Of a stretch of DNA of 64,000 nucleotides, positions 11,673 through 22,812 are shown one piece after another. The notes beneath the pieces were generated by a model that had not been told where the DNA came from, ran no database searches, and was given only the letters and a program-made list of their open reading frames with translations. Source of the stretch: Ochotona curzoniae (taxonomy: Eukaryota; Chordata; Mammalia; Lagomorpha; Ochotonidae); contig NW_024464918.1 in assembly GCF_017591425.1 (NCBI RefSeq), positions 13,452,001-13,516,000 of the forward strand. Reading direction: 5' to 3'. Position 1 is the stretch's first letter, and the number at the start of each line of letters is the position of its first letter. The translations under genes were made by a program, and so were the position numbers.

Positions 11673-12282
11673 CATGAAGTTCTCTTAAAAGTTCCAATTA
11701 CATACTTAAATTTAGTAGAATTTTTTTTACATTTGGCAGAAATTCAGAATTTATTACACTTATAGCATGAATAGGAATTATAAAGCAGTTATAGTTGATT
11801 TGTTTGATATAGCAAATTCTCCCAAATATTACAAGTATTCTAAGCAGCAAGTATATCCCTATCATTTCTTGAATACCACAAATACATGAATATATAGTAG
11901 GTTTGAATTAATTCATTTCTCCATTTAAGACTTCTTCCATTCTCAATTCTACATTTTCCTGGATTAACGTGGGCAGATGAAGCAGCAATCAATCATACCA
12001 CACAAGTACTCTGGGGTCATCTTTAGGGAGGGGAATCACTGAAGATGCAAAGGGACCTTGTCTGGGACAGAGTTTTGTGTTCCCCAATGTACTGAAGCGT
12101 GTTTATTACAGATCTTTCTTTCTCCTCCTCTATTACCCTTCTCCCAAGCTGTTTAACCTTGTGATTACATTCATTTACTTTAATACATTTGCTCTATGCT
12201 CCAGATTATCTTCTAATTCTTCCTAGAAGGTTAACTCAGCTATTACTGACATCTAAATGAATTTAGTTGTATTCTACATGCA
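11673..12282. other. Intergenic, nothing recognised
   Basis: AT-rich unique sequence. Confidence 0.4.
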
Positions 12283-12572
12283 AAACATGCTAATCCTCTG
12301 CTTGTGGCACTGCATCCCATATGGGCTGGTTCATGTCATGGCTGCTCCATTTCCAATCCAGCTCCCTGGTTATGGCCTGTTAAAATGGTGAAGGAAGGCC
12401 CAAGTCCTTTGGCTTCTGCACCCACGTGGAAGGTCCAGAAGACGCTCCAGGATCTTGGCTTCAGATCATCTCAGTTCTGGATGTTGCTGCTGTTTAGAGA
12501 GTAACCCAGCAAATGGAAGGCCTCTCTGCCACTCTATTCTCTCTCTGTAAGATCTGCCTTTCAAATAAAAAC
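12283..12572 (+). mobile_element. C-type SINE, older subfamily
   Basis: Sense copy: CATCCCATATGGGCTGG, TCCAATCCAGCTCCCTGG, TCTGCACCCACGTGGAAGG and CTGCCTTTCAAATAAAAAC. Confidence 0.85.
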
Positions 12573-13524
12573 AGTCTTTTCCATAATTCACCTGAATTTA
12601 TAGTTTGAATTCCCAACCTATCCAGGAATTAAAAACAAGTATTATGCTAGGTGCCTGGATGTGATTTTGCTCTTTGCACCAATACAAACCATGGTGAATC
12701 TGGGAAGATTTCAAAGGACAAGTACAGAGACTTCCATTACACTATTTCTGATCTGATGTTTGTCAACCAGCTGGAGTGTCCCTGAGAAGGCAAGTCTTTC
12801 TCTTCTGCTTTTCTGCTGCCAAAAATCATCTTACATTTCTGTCAATGTCTGGAGCATGACCTTGGCAATGAAGAGGGCTGGGGTTGCCTTTTCTGACACC
12901 CAACAGCATCCAAGTTCTGATTACTTTGCTTTGGACTCTCTGCTTCCCTCCAATCAGAGGAAATACTGCTTGAATCTGGACCATAACAGCCTTGCTTTAC
13001 TCAGTGAATAGTTTTATACCAGAAGGTGTATTCTGTGGTTCCTGCAAACTGGAATTTCGAAGCTCACAAGCTAAGACAAGATTCCTGTGAGCTATACCTT
13101 GGATTCTGCTGATTCATCTGTTTTCTGAGTCATGACATGCAGAAGTCTGAGCTGACCTAGTAGATAATGGCCAAAGAGGAACAGGAAATTCCAGAGGAAA
13201 ACCTATACTGAATAATGCTTCCAAAACACTAACCTGATGCGCATTTTGACATTTTGTATTAATGTTTGTGGAATATTATTATTTGATGGAGTCTTTCATT
13301 AGATTAAAACACTACAAGGATAGGAATTGCCTCTCTTGTCCCATGTTGTAGAAAAAGTACTTACGATATCCAGTAGAAACTCAAGAAATATCTGTTGAAG
13401 GCAAAAAAATAAATAAATAAATAAAAATCCCTAATCCTGACATTCAATATTTAACCTAATAAGTTAATTTTATTTCTATATTGACGAGTTTTCCCTGTCA
13501 CTTAAATAGTTATCAGCACCCATG
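12573..13524. other. Intergenic; (AAAT)n patch, otherwise nothing recognised
   Basis: Contains a short (AAAT)n run at about 13408-13426. A stop-free stretch at 12760-13008 shows no recognisable protein family and no start context worth noting. Confidence 0.4.
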
Positions 13525-13640
13525 AGGGCTTTTGAAAAAGTTAATGAAAAGTATATTATTTAAAAAAAAACTGTATAGGTTTCCAAAATTTTTGCAACAA
13601 AATCATATTTTAATTTTTCTTCATGCATTTCAAAGTGACT
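13525..13640 (+). mobile_element. MITE-like non-autonomous DNA element
   Basis: A 116-bp AT-rich element whose ends are imperfect inverted repeats (GCTTTTGAAAAAGTTAATGA on the left, TTCATGCATTTCAAAGTGAC on the right). The inside reads TTCCAAAATTTTTGCAACAA, shared in reverse with the copy at 131-264. Confidence 0.55.
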
Positions 13641-13671
13641 TCTGATTTGCCACTTGTTCAAGACAAGATTA

Positions 13672-13812
13672 CTGGGGTAGGAATTATGGCACAATGGGTT
13701 AAGCTGCTACCTGCAATGTGCCATTGTTAGTTCAAACCCGGCTCCTGCTGACATGCCTCGGAGAGCAGCAGGAGATGGCCAAGTCCCTGGGTCCCTATAC
13801 CTATATGGTGTT
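13672..13812 (+). mobile_element. C-type SINE, 5' part, joined to a retrocopy
   Basis: The sense head of an older SINE (GGTAGGAATTATGGCACAAT, then GCAGGAGATGGCCAAGTCCC) stops at about 13812. There the sequence changes to NOP10 cDNA. The SINE 3' half is not found after the pseudogene's A-rich tail. Confidence 0.7.
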
Positions 13813-14100
13813 CAGGATCCATAGCCCGGTCATCATGTTCTGCAGTATTATCTCCATGAGGATGGAGAGTACATATATACACTCAAGAAGTTTGACCCTC
13901 TGGGATAGCAGACCTGCTCACTTCTCCCCTGTCGACAAGCACTTGTGCCACCGCATCACCATCAAGAGCGCTTCAAGGTGCTCATGACCCAGCAGCTGTG
14001 TCCTGTGCTCTGAGGGGCTCCCTAAGGCCATGTGCCCACTTCCTCCCACTGTTCCACCCAGGAAAATAAGTCAAAATAAATCAAATAAAACAAACAAAAA
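13813..14100 (+). pseudogene. NOP10: Processed pseudogene of NOP10 (H/ACA snoRNP protein)
   Basis: NOP10 is a 64-residue component of H/ACA ribonucleoproteins, which act in pseudouridylation and telomerase. Here an intron-less copy starts with an ATG at 13835 and ends with a TGA at 14011-14013. Read across frames it gives QYYLHEDGEYIYTLKKFDPL, then HRITIK and KVLMTQQ before the stop. The copy is broken: a one-base loss just after the ATG, an in-frame TAG after the DPLG motif, a loss of about 14 bases after the CSA position and another single-base loss near ITIK. The total is 179 nt where 195 would be expected. An A-rich tail (14053-14101) follows a short 3' UTR. It arose by retrotransposition of NOP10 mRNA. 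The 5' edge is adjacent to a SINE head (see findings). Confidence 0.88.
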
Positions 14101-14542
14101 AGGACTGGCATTTAAAATATTTAAATATTTTGTTTTATTTGCCAAGAAAGACTTTCTCCTCTATGAAAGTTATTCTACTTCTTCTCTTTTAAACTATGTC
14201 TCATAACTGCCAAATAACCTCCCATGATCATCAGCATTTTCTTATTACTTAATTTCATACATCAGTTCATCCATCCACTAAAAAATATGTAAGTATATTA
14301 GCAGTTGCCATGTATTGGATACTATTTCAGGTACCAGAGAGTAAAAAAACCAAACCAAAACAAACAAACAAAAAAACCCCACAAATAGCCATGGTCCCTA
14401 TCCAAATAAAAAAAAAAAACACAAAGTTGAGTATTTTGAAATAATAGTCTTACCCACTTTCCTACAGCCCTTGAACCCTTTTACTCTAACTATGTAAAGA
14501 TTATAAAAAATGTAATAAAAAAATAAAAAATAAAATAGTGGT
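14101..14542. other. Intergenic; A-rich patches
   Basis: Holds A-rich runs near 14343-14385 and 14404-14420. No supported gene. Confidence 0.4.
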
Positions 14543-14855
14543 AAAGAATTTATTTATTCAAAAGGCAGAGTTAGACGGGGAGGGTAAAGATAAGAGATTT
14601 TCCATTTGTTAGTTCACTCCCTAAAATGGCTGCAATGGCCAGAATAGGGATGCTCTAAAGCTCGGACCAGGAGCTTCTCTGTATCTCCATGTGAGTTCAG
14701 GATTCCAGCCATTTGGGCCATTCCCCACTGCTTGCCTGGACATGTCAGCAGGGTACTGGATTGGAAGTACAACACCCAGGATTCAAACAAGTGCTCAAGT
14801 AGGATTTTGGCATTGTAGGAGGTGGCTTTTTCTGCTATACCACAAAGCCAGAATT
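14543..14855 (-). mobile_element. Old C-type SINE
   Basis: Diverged antisense copy: TTAGTTCACTCCCTAAAATG, CCAGGAGCTTCTCTGTATCT, CAGGATTCAAACAAGTGCTC, and a head ending TATACCACAAAGCCAG. Confidence 0.8.
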
Positions 14856-15351
14856 TAAATTCCTCATTTAATTGAGGAGATTAAAGCAGGAGAGCAAGCC
14901 ACAGTGGCTTCAGGGGTACAGGGTTTCCTTTTGGACATAATGGAAATGTTTGGGAACACAGAATTGCCCAAATATTGAACACATTCAGTTGTTCACTTCA
15001 TTTGTACAAATTTCACCAAAAAATTTAAAGAGGAAAAAAAAGTTATATCTTGTCTAAACGGCCATTGAAGACACCAAGAATGGGGCACCAGCAAGGAAAG
15101 AGGAGAGGTGACTCGTGCACCTGGTTTAAGGTCACCAGTGAATGAGCAAAAGTGACCACCATAATATGATGTGAGTTTATAATAATAATAATGTGAGTTT
15201 ATTAGGAACTAGGTTGACTTTGGCTTAGTTTTTGAGGCTCACAGTTCAAAAAATGGGTGGCCCTATGTTTCAGGAATCTGGTAAGGGCTGGAAGGTGCTA
15301 GAGATGATTACATGCCAAGCAAGGAAACCGGGACTAGCAAGTATTCTGACC
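14856..15351. other. Intergenic; no recognised gene
   Basis: Includes a doubled TGTGAGTTTAT motif around a (TAA)n patch at 15170-15200. A repeat of unknown family may lie at 15180-15330. Confidence 0.4.
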
Positions 15352-15420
15352 CTTTCTTCCTTTCTCTTTCCTTCCTTCTTTTTTTCCTTCCTTCCTTCCC
15401 TTTTTACTTTCTTTCTTTGT
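15352..15420 (+). repeat. Polypyrimidine (CTTT/CCTT)n tract
   Basis: About 70 bases of almost pure C/T directly before the antisense SINE tail, so it is probably the decayed tail of that SINE. Confidence 0.85.
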
Positions 15421-15748
15421 TTAGATATTTATTTCTTTTAACACGAAGGCAGATTCATAGAGAGAAGGAGAGACAGAAATTTTCCATCGGCTGGTTCACT
15501 CCCCAAATGACTGCTATGGCTGAAGCTGAGCTCATCTGAAGCTGGGAAGCCAGGAAGCCAGGAGCTTCCTTCAGGTCTCTGACTCTGGCTCAGAGTTCTA
15601 AGACTTTGGGCCATTCCTCTTTGCCTTCTCAGGCTACAAACAGGGAACTGGATGGGGGGTGGAGCAACTGGGACACAAACCAGTACCCATATGGGATCCT
15701 GGCACTTGCAAGGGAAGGATTAGGCAATTGAACCATTGCGCCTGGCCT
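15421..15748 (-). mobile_element. C-type SINE
   Basis: Antisense copy: AAGGCAGATTCATAGAGAG, GGTTCACTCCCCAAATGAC, TACCCATATGGGATCCTGGC, ending CCATTGCGCCTGGCC. Confidence 0.9.
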
Positions 15749-15848
15749 GAGTATTTTTCTTTAAATAACCACAAAGATGGATCATAGGCACTTCACCCTT
15801 ACAAAGCTGATCTATTACTGTCCAAGGACCTAGTCTAAATTTTATCTG

Positions 15849-16182
15849 GGGGCCCAACATGGTAGCCTAATGGATAAAGTCCTCACCTTGCATGTACCCT
15901 TGCATGCAGGATCCCATATGCCATGGTTTCTACTCCCGGCATCCCTGCTTTCCATCCAGCTCCCTGCTTGTGGCCTGGGAAAGCAGTCAAGGATGGCCCA
16001 AAGCCTTGGGACCCTGTACCCACGTGGGAGACCTGGAAGAAGCTTCTGATTCCTGGTTTCAGATTGGCTCAGCACCAGCTGTTGTGGCCACTTGGAGAAT
16101 GAGTCAGTGGACAAAGATCTTCCTCTCTGTCTCTTCTCTCTGTATATCTGACTTCCCAATAAAAATAAATAAACCTTAAAAA
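15849..16182 (+). mobile_element. C-type SINE, full length
   Basis: Sense copy from GGGGCCCAACATGGTAGCC to an AATAAAAATAAATAAA tail. It faces the antisense SINE 100 bp to its left, so the pair forms an inverted repeat. Confidence 0.92.
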
Positions 16183-16627
16183 ATTTCTCCTGAATTCACC
16201 AAGAATTTTAGGAATCAAAACTTGAACACATGGACCAAACTATTTTCCAAATCAAATGAAACAAAATTGGAAAAACCAAGCTTCAAAACCAGTTACGCAC
16301 TCCAGACTCTAGTCCGAGCCATCACCTCTGTTCCCTAGTTAGGAAAAGTCAACTTGACTCTGAAATCTATGACCCAATCCAAAGTTTCTTGGTTTGTGAC
16401 CTTATGTAGAGACCCCAAAGATTCCTTAAGTGTTAAAGCCCTTTCTGTCGATAAAACTACTTGGGGGTAAAGACCTAACAATTTGCTTATTAAAGAAGAC
16501 AGACCCGTGGGAATGAGGTTTTGAGTTTTACTCAGAGATGTGGTCTGTGAGGAAGAAACTCCTCACCCCTCTGTCATGTGACAGAAAGCAGGTACAGTAT
16601 GAGTCAGACCGGTCTGAGTAGATCCTG
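16183..16627. other. Intergenic, nothing recognised
   Basis: Unique sequence; no convincing ORF. Confidence 0.4.
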
Positions 16628-16770
16628 ACGAGCTGTGTGACTCCAGGCTAGTGACTTGGTTCAGGACAGATAAACAATCTGTTTCACGGATTTTCTGTGA
16701 GAATTAAACATAAACCAATGTAAACCACCTAGTGCAGGACTTGGAACACAGTGATGCTCAAATACGCTAC
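16628..16770 (+). mobile_element. MIR SINE (ancient mammalian)
   Basis: GAGCTGTGTGACTCCAGGCT, GTGAGAATTAAACATAAACC and GGACTTGGAACACAGTGATG follow the MIR core and 3' order. Confidence 0.75.
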
Positions 16771-17574
16771 TCTGCTGTAAAGAGTCCTCTGCCTATTTCC
16801 AATTCTTGTCAAAATACAAACTCCTTAGCGTGGCATGAAAAGTTTTTCTCAGCTCCTGAACAGACTGAAGCTTGCCTCTTCTTTCCCTATCCTTTTCCTG
16901 AGTACCTGAAATTCAATCAAAATGCTATTGCCTACAGTTTCTTGCATGTACTTGACTCTGGAGCAGCCAGTATGATTTGTGATGTAATCGAAATGTAACC
17001 TGATTTTTGCACCCACTATCTCTTAACATTTTGCTCAGAAATTATAATTTTTCTCCTGAGTTCCACTAGAAACTTGGACAGATACCAAGAACTCTTAGTT
17101 AATGGGCAGTCCTACTCATTTTAAGTCAGAAATAACAGACTAGCTGAGATTTTAATTCAGTGCTTCCATCTTCATTCATTCAAAAAAGAGAGTTCTCTCC
17201 ATCTGTGGATAAAGCCCTGTGGCTGATTTCTGTTCTGTCTTCCTACTCAGTCCTCCTTATGAACCCATAGCTACATCATACTCCATCTGGGTGGAAACCA
17301 CCCAAGGCAGCCCAGGTTGCTCATGGCCTTCAAGTTCTCTGGATCTGGAAGCTAGCCAAACTTTCCTGTCTCCTAAGGCATACTCTTGTATGAGAAATAG
17401 CAGTTGTTTGAGGAGATACACAGTAGAAAGTGCCAGAATTTTTGAAAGGGTCCCTAGCATTGCTTATTATTATTTTTTTTTTTATTGCTCCATGAAGCTC
17501 CTCTACGCAGCGACTATGAAGTGGTCCTAACAGGCAGAGTACATGGGTGGCTTCCCCACTGTAGAACAAACAGG
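16771..17574. other. Intergenic, nothing recognised
   Basis: Unique sequence with a T-run at 17470-17483. Stop-free stretches here show no recognisable family. Confidence 0.4.
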
Positions 17575-17897
17575 ACCCAGCACAATGGTTCAGTGGCCAA
17601 ATCCTCACCTTATGTAAGTGCTGGAACCCCATATAGTTGCCAGTTTGTGTTTCGGCTTCTTCACTTCCCAACCAGCTGCCTGCTTGTTGCCTGGGAAAGC
17701 AGTGGAAGATGGAACAAAGCCTTGGACCCCTGCATCTGCATGGGAGACTCCTGGCTCCCGGCTTCGGATTGACTCAGCTCCAGCCAGGACAGCCATTTGG
17801 GGAGTGAACTTGTGGAAGCAAAATCTGTCTTTTCTTCTCTCTGCAAATCAGATCTGCCTTTCTAATAAAAAATAAATCTTTTTTAAAATTGCTAAAA
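17575..17897 (+). mobile_element. C-type SINE
   Basis: Sense copy: CACAATGGTTCAGTGGCC, CCTGGGAAAGCAGTGGAAGA, TTTGGGGAGTGAACTTGTGG and an AATAAAAAATAAATC tail. Confidence 0.9.
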
Positions 17898-18736
17898 AAA
17901 AGAACATACAACATACATATATTATTTATACAACATCTAAACAACTGGCACTGTGCCACTACTGATGTGTCAACTGGAAGAAGCTGGCAGGATTTTCACA
18001 ACTCACCAGTGGTGTCAAGAAGCTAACAGTCTTCCGTAACTTTCTTGAATACCATTAGTTCTAATAACTAGAATCTTTGTGAATTCATCTGTGTTCTTGG
18101 TGATCATATGTGACCATATGTCTCTCTGCCCTTCTGCTTAGTCCTATTGCATTAGACTTTAACCAACAGTGGCAGTCCTCTTTCTGTGTGCCACATCTGC
18201 AGGCTCCTCTTCCTCCGACAGAGTCTATTGGTCTTCATCAAGGCCAAGGTAACCTTTCTCTTCAGACACAGGCTTTTGCTTTCACTAAGCTGGACATCAT
18301 GCACTAGCCCTGAACAGAGAATACAGCTTAACCACTGTGAATGGTCCCAAGGGCTGGAGAAGAGGGAAGTAGCATGATTTCATGTTGGGCCAGCAGCAAG
18401 TTTCCTGTAAAGATATTTCTTTCCACATCCTCATCTGGTTAAAGCACTCTAAGAGTCTGGAACCAGTTTGCTTACATTCCTCATTCTCTTTGTAATTTTT
18501 TTCTATCGGGAAATCATCAGGCTTCATCACAGCTCTTGGCTGTGATGGCACCCTAACCCTGCCTTGGCTTCACCCTATGCTCTCTTATCTCACTCCTCTG
18601 TACTATTTTTATACCAGCAAGGCCTCTCCCTTCTCACCACCCTATGGCCCCATACAGTTGGCTCATCCTCACCCCACATGTGTGTTTTCATGGCAACCTT
18701 TGCTCACTTCTTTCACAGCCAACTCCCATTACTGTT
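17898..18736. other. Intergenic, nothing recognised
   Basis: Unique-looking sequence, moderately C/T-rich toward the right. No supported gene. Confidence 0.4.
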
Positions 18737-19059
18737 TTTTTTTTTTTAAGATTTATTTATTTTTATTGGAAGGGCAGATTAGCAGAGAGAAAGAGATACA
18801 GAGAGAAAGATCTTCCATCTGCTGGTTCACTCCTCAGACAGGTGTAACAGCCAGAGCTGAGCCCATCTGAAGCCAGGAGCCAAGAGCCAAGAGCTTCTTT
18901 TGGGTGTTCCACAAGGGTGCAAAGCCCCCACTGCTTTCCCAGGCCATAAAACAGGGAGCTGGATGAGAAGTAGAGCAGCTAGGACACGAATCGTTGCTCA
19001 CGTGGGATCCTGGCACTTGCAAGGTGAGGATTAAGCTACTGAGTCATCACACCAGGCCT
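18737..19059 (-). mobile_element. C-type SINE, near full length
   Basis: Antisense copy with poly-T start, AAGATTTATTTATTTTTATT, GGTTCACTCCTCAGACAGG and a head ending ACACCAGGCC. Confidence 0.9.
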
Positions 19060-19170
19060 TTCACATTACTTCTATGGCCAACTCATACGATTGTTGTCTG
19101 TCTCATGCTCCAGGAGATAAGAAATACTCAGGATCAAGAACTCCTAAGAATTAATCAAAATCTAACATAA

Positions 19171-19513
19171 GGGCCCGGCAGCGTGGCCTAGTGGCTAAAG
19201 TCCTCACCTTGAACGCACAGGGATCCCATATGGGCGCTGGTTCTAATCCCAGCTGCTCCACTTCCCGTCCAGTTTCCTGCTTGTGGCCTGGGAAAGCAGT
19301 CGAGGATGGCCCAAAGCTTTGGGACCCTGCATCCTGTGGGAGACCTGGGAGGAGGTTCCTGGCTCCTGGCTTCGGATCGGCATAGCATCGGCCATTGCGC
19401 TCACTTGGGGAGTGAATCATCGGACAGAAGATCTTCCTCTCTATCTCTCCTCCTCTCTGTGTATCTGACTTTGTAATAAAAAAATAAATCTTAAATCTTA
19501 AAAAAAAAAAAGA
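19171..19513 (+). mobile_element. Young C-type SINE, AAAGCTTTGGG subfamily
   Basis: Sense copy from GGGCCCGGCAGCGTGGCCTA, with B-box GGTTCTAATCC, CCCAAAGCTTTGGGACCC and GCGCTCACTTGGGGAGTG. The tail is A-rich with (GAAA)n. Confidence 0.93.
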
Positions 19514-19559
19514 AAGAAAGAAAGCAGAAAGAAAAAGACCACCAGCCCAAGAGAAAATT

Positions 19560-20290
19560 GGGTAAGAGATTTGAGAAGTTTACAAAAGAGGAAATTTAAA
19601 AGACTAATAAACGTATACAAAAGTAGTCAATCTCACTAGCAATTTGAGAAATACAAGGTAAAAATTAAGAGGATTTACAATGCTAGAATTGAGAACACCA
19701 GAAACTCACAAAGATAGCTACTGAAGGTATATACTGTTAATGGACACTATGGAAAACAGTTTGGAGTAATCCAAGTTGAAGAGATGCACCCCTTATGGGT
19801 TAACAATTCTCTTCAAGAGTAATTTACCAATAAGCACCAAACTGTGGATAGCATCATGATTCCTAACAATTCCAAACGGGACTTTAGTGTTCATAAAATT
19901 AATGTTCATAAAGATCAGAATGACTATAGAAAGGTTGTATTCATATACAGCAACAAAAATGAACAAATTTTAGCTTCACACAAGAACACAACTGAATTAT
20001 AACATTAAGTGGAAAAATCTATTCAAAATAAATATTTGACATTGGATTTGATTTATATTACATTCAAGAACAGGCAAAGCCAAACTGAAGTGTATAGAGA
20101 TTAATACCTAGATGGTTAAACAAAGAAGGAAGAGACAACATGTAAGTAAGGAAACATTTGCCTTTGGGGTTCACGAAACAGCTGCAATTAAAAATGGCAT
20201 TCTAGAGACTTCTGGAGTGTTGACAAGGTTCTATTTACAGATATTTACTAAGGAGCTGTGTATTGCAACAGGATGTTAAGTTGTACAATT
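19560..20290 (+). mobile_element. Ancient L1M fragment, ORF2 end and 3' UTR
   Basis: Degenerate sense L1: ACTAATAAACGTATACAAAA, CACTAGCAATTTGAGAAATA, GACACTATGGAAAACAGTTT, then TCATATACAGCAACAAAAAT and an AAGTGGAAAAATC block, in the order of the L1 ORF2 C-terminal coding region. Many frame breaks. Confidence 0.75.
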
Positions 20291-20724
20291 GTGTTTTTAT
20301 GTACATAACATCATTTTTCTGTTTTCATTACTTACTCCTTATTTCCATTGCATTACGTGACTCCTGGGAATGAGTGGCGAGCAATCTGAAAAGACTGAAT
20401 GCCTTGTGTTTCTTCAGGCTGTATTAACACAAAGACAACTCACCAGAATAAGTCATAAAGGTAATTATTCAGCCGGTACACTTAAGAATATGAAAGTGGG
20501 CAGGCTGGTTTTAGGTGAGGCTTACATCAGGATTCATATACAGTAACTAGGTCACAGGTTCATTCTTGTATTTTCTTCTTTCTTTTCCTATTTTCTTTCT
20601 TTCCTTTACTCAAATACAAGTTTTCATGTTTATGAACAAACTCAAATATATTTAACTTTTTTGCTAACAAAAGAAAAAAAATCAAGATGCCAAAGTATAT
20701 TTATGTTTACTAATTAATATTTTA
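20291..20724. other. Intergenic, nothing recognised
   Basis: AT-rich with a TTTCTTTCC-type patch at 20575-20615. Confidence 0.4.
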
Positions 20725-21018
20725 GGGCCTGGCATGATGGTTCAAAGGCCAATCCTTACCTTGCAAGCACTTGGACCCCTTACGGGTGCCAGTTTACATC
20801 CTAGTTGTTCCACTTCCCATCCAACTCCCTGCTTGTGGCCTGGAAGAGCAGAAGAGGACAGCCCAAAAGTCCAAAGCCTTGGATGATGCTCCTGGCTTCA
20901 CGTCGGCTCCACTACGGCCCTTGCAGCCACTTGGGGAGTGAACCAGTAGATAAGAGATGTTCTTCTCTGTCTCTTTCTCTCCATAAATCTGATCTGCCTT
21001 TCCAGTTAAAAAAAAGAA
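20725..21018 (+). mobile_element. C-type SINE, internally shortened
   Basis: Sense copy from GGGCCTGGCATGATGG. Compared with its relatives it lacks part of the GGGACCCTGCACCC region. It ends CTGCCTTTCCAGTTAAAAAA. Confidence 0.88.
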
Positions 21019-21327
21019 CTAAAAAAACCCAATATTTTAGTATTTTAATATTTCCAAATGGCTCAAATAGTTGATAGGTGTTAATTAACATGCCCCAGGA
21101 TTTCAAGTTACTGAAAAAAATTTTGAAACAATAAAAGCTCATTTATAAACATGTATGTTATTTATATTTTCCTAATTATTACTTAGCCAGTAATGTTTGT
21201 ATTGCTTTTTTAAAACAACACTGCCATCATAAGCTATTTTTTTGCTTTCTTAAGATTCGGAACCAAGCTCTCCTCTTGTCACCAAGTAGGCCTGGGTCCT
21301 CAGCATCGGTGAGGTCTCAGGATGTTT
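21019..21327. other. Intergenic, nothing recognised
   Basis: AT-rich sequence up to the next SINE target site. Confidence 0.4.
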
Positions 21328-21343
21328 AAGAAGAGCAAGACTT

Positions 21344-21675
21344 GGGCCCGGCGCGGTGGCGCAAGTGGTTAAGTCCTCGCCTTGCACACCCGGGATCCCA
21401 TATGGGCGCTGGTTCTAATCCCGGCAGCCCCGCTTCCCTTCCAGCTCCCTGCCTGTGGCCTGGGAAAGCAGTCGAGGACGGCCCAAAGCTTTGGGACACT
21501 GCACCCGCGTGGGAGACCCGGAAGAGTCTCCTGGCTTCGGATCGGCATAGTATTGGCTGTTGCGGCTCACTTGGGGAGTGAATCATCGGACAGAAGATCT
21601 TCCTCTCTGTCTCTCCTCTCTGTATATCCGCCTTTCCAATAAAAAATAATAAAAATGAATCTTTAAAAAAAAAAA
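21344..21675 (+). mobile_element. Young full-length C-type SINE with 15-bp target-site duplication
   Basis: Best-preserved SINE in the window. It begins GGGCCCGGCGCGGTGGCGCA, has B-box GGTTCTAATCC at the expected tRNA-like spacing, CCCAAAGCTTTGGGAC, and a pure A-tail. The direct repeat AAGAAGAGCAAGACT flanks it (21328-21342 and 21676-21690). Confidence 0.97.
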
Positions 21676-21690
21676 AAGAAGAGCAAGACT

Positions 21691-22419
21691 AACCTCGGTT
21701 AAGATACTACCTGGAAGACTTGGCCCTTCTCGGCACAGCCTGGAGGCAAAGACGGCCACAGAAGATAGATTGGGTCACACAGGGCTTCACTCTGCCCAGC
21801 AGCTGGGAGCCTATGTGCCTCAGAAAGCACATGTGTTCTTAGGCCTCACCATGGCCACCTGCTCAGACATCCAGGATGAAACAGCAAACACAAACCCATA
21901 GCAAGAGGTGTGCAAGGCCTTAGTGAGCCCAGCAGTGCACCTCCACAATCTCAGGTCATTAACAAATCAAGCAAGCACCAAAAATATCACAGAGGCAAAG
22001 AGATTCAAAGGCAAAAGGTCAAACACATTTCACTTTTCCCTTTTTTCTCTCGACTTTCAGGGCTGATATGCATCAGAAGATTCACTTTTTATTCTGTAAT
22101 TCTGCTCCTAGCTAGACCCACAGTTCTAGAGCTTTATTCATATAAAAGAAAACAAGCTTGTTTAACCAGTAAATACAGGTTGTACTGTGACTTATTTAAG
22201 TATTTATATTTCATTTACTTAATTTTTTTAAAGTCAATTAGGGCTGTTTTTATATTTTGGGAGAAATATACATATATAACACACAAAAAGGGATAATAAG
22301 CTCACAGAAAGAAAGAAACAGATCTTCTAACCTTCATTTTTTTCATGTTGTCTTTTATTTAAAAAGTCAATTAGAATTTTTGAAATCTTTCAGGAAACTT
22401 TTGTACATCAATTAAAATT
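21691..22419. other. Intergenic, nothing recognised
   Basis: An open stretch of 128 codons at 21910-22293 has no recognisable domain, poor composition and no splice or promoter context; I treat it as chance. Confidence 0.4.
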
Positions 22420-22590
22420 TTTTTAAAAAAAATTTTATTTGAAAAGTAGGAAAAAAAGACATAATTTCCCTTTTGTTTTACTTCCCAAATCCTGAGGGCT
22501 AGTGATTTCAGTCTGAGTTTCCACATAGGTGGCAGGGGTTGGAGTACTTAAGCCATCACCTGCTGCCTCTTGGGGAGCACATTAGCAACA
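22420..22590 (-). mobile_element. Old C-type SINE fragment
   Basis: Diverged antisense pieces: TTTTACTTCCCAAATCCTGA and GAGTTTCCACATAGGTGGCA. Confidence 0.5.
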
Positions 22591-22714
22591 AGCTGCAATG
22601 AGAAGCAGAGCATAGTAGCTGAGTTTGAGACCTGGCTCAGCTTCTCACACAATAAAAGAATGAATTCTCTGGTGCATCTCAGCCCTGAAAGTCAAGTGAG
22701 AGAAGGAAAAAGTG

Positions 22715-22812
22715 AATGTGTTGTGGCCTCTTGGGGAGCGAATCAGCAGATGGATCTTTCTGTCTCTCTTCCTGTCTGTATATCTGACTTTCCAATAAAA
22801 ATAAATACATAG
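22715..22812 (+). mobile_element. C-type SINE 3' fragment
   Basis: Sense end: GGCCTCTTGGGGAGCGAATC, CTGTATATCTGACTTTCC, then AATAAAAATAAATAC. Confidence 0.8.

Noticed and set aside
21910..22293. 128-codon ORF on the plus strand
   Set aside because: AT-rich DNA, no domain, no codon bias, no splice or promoter context.
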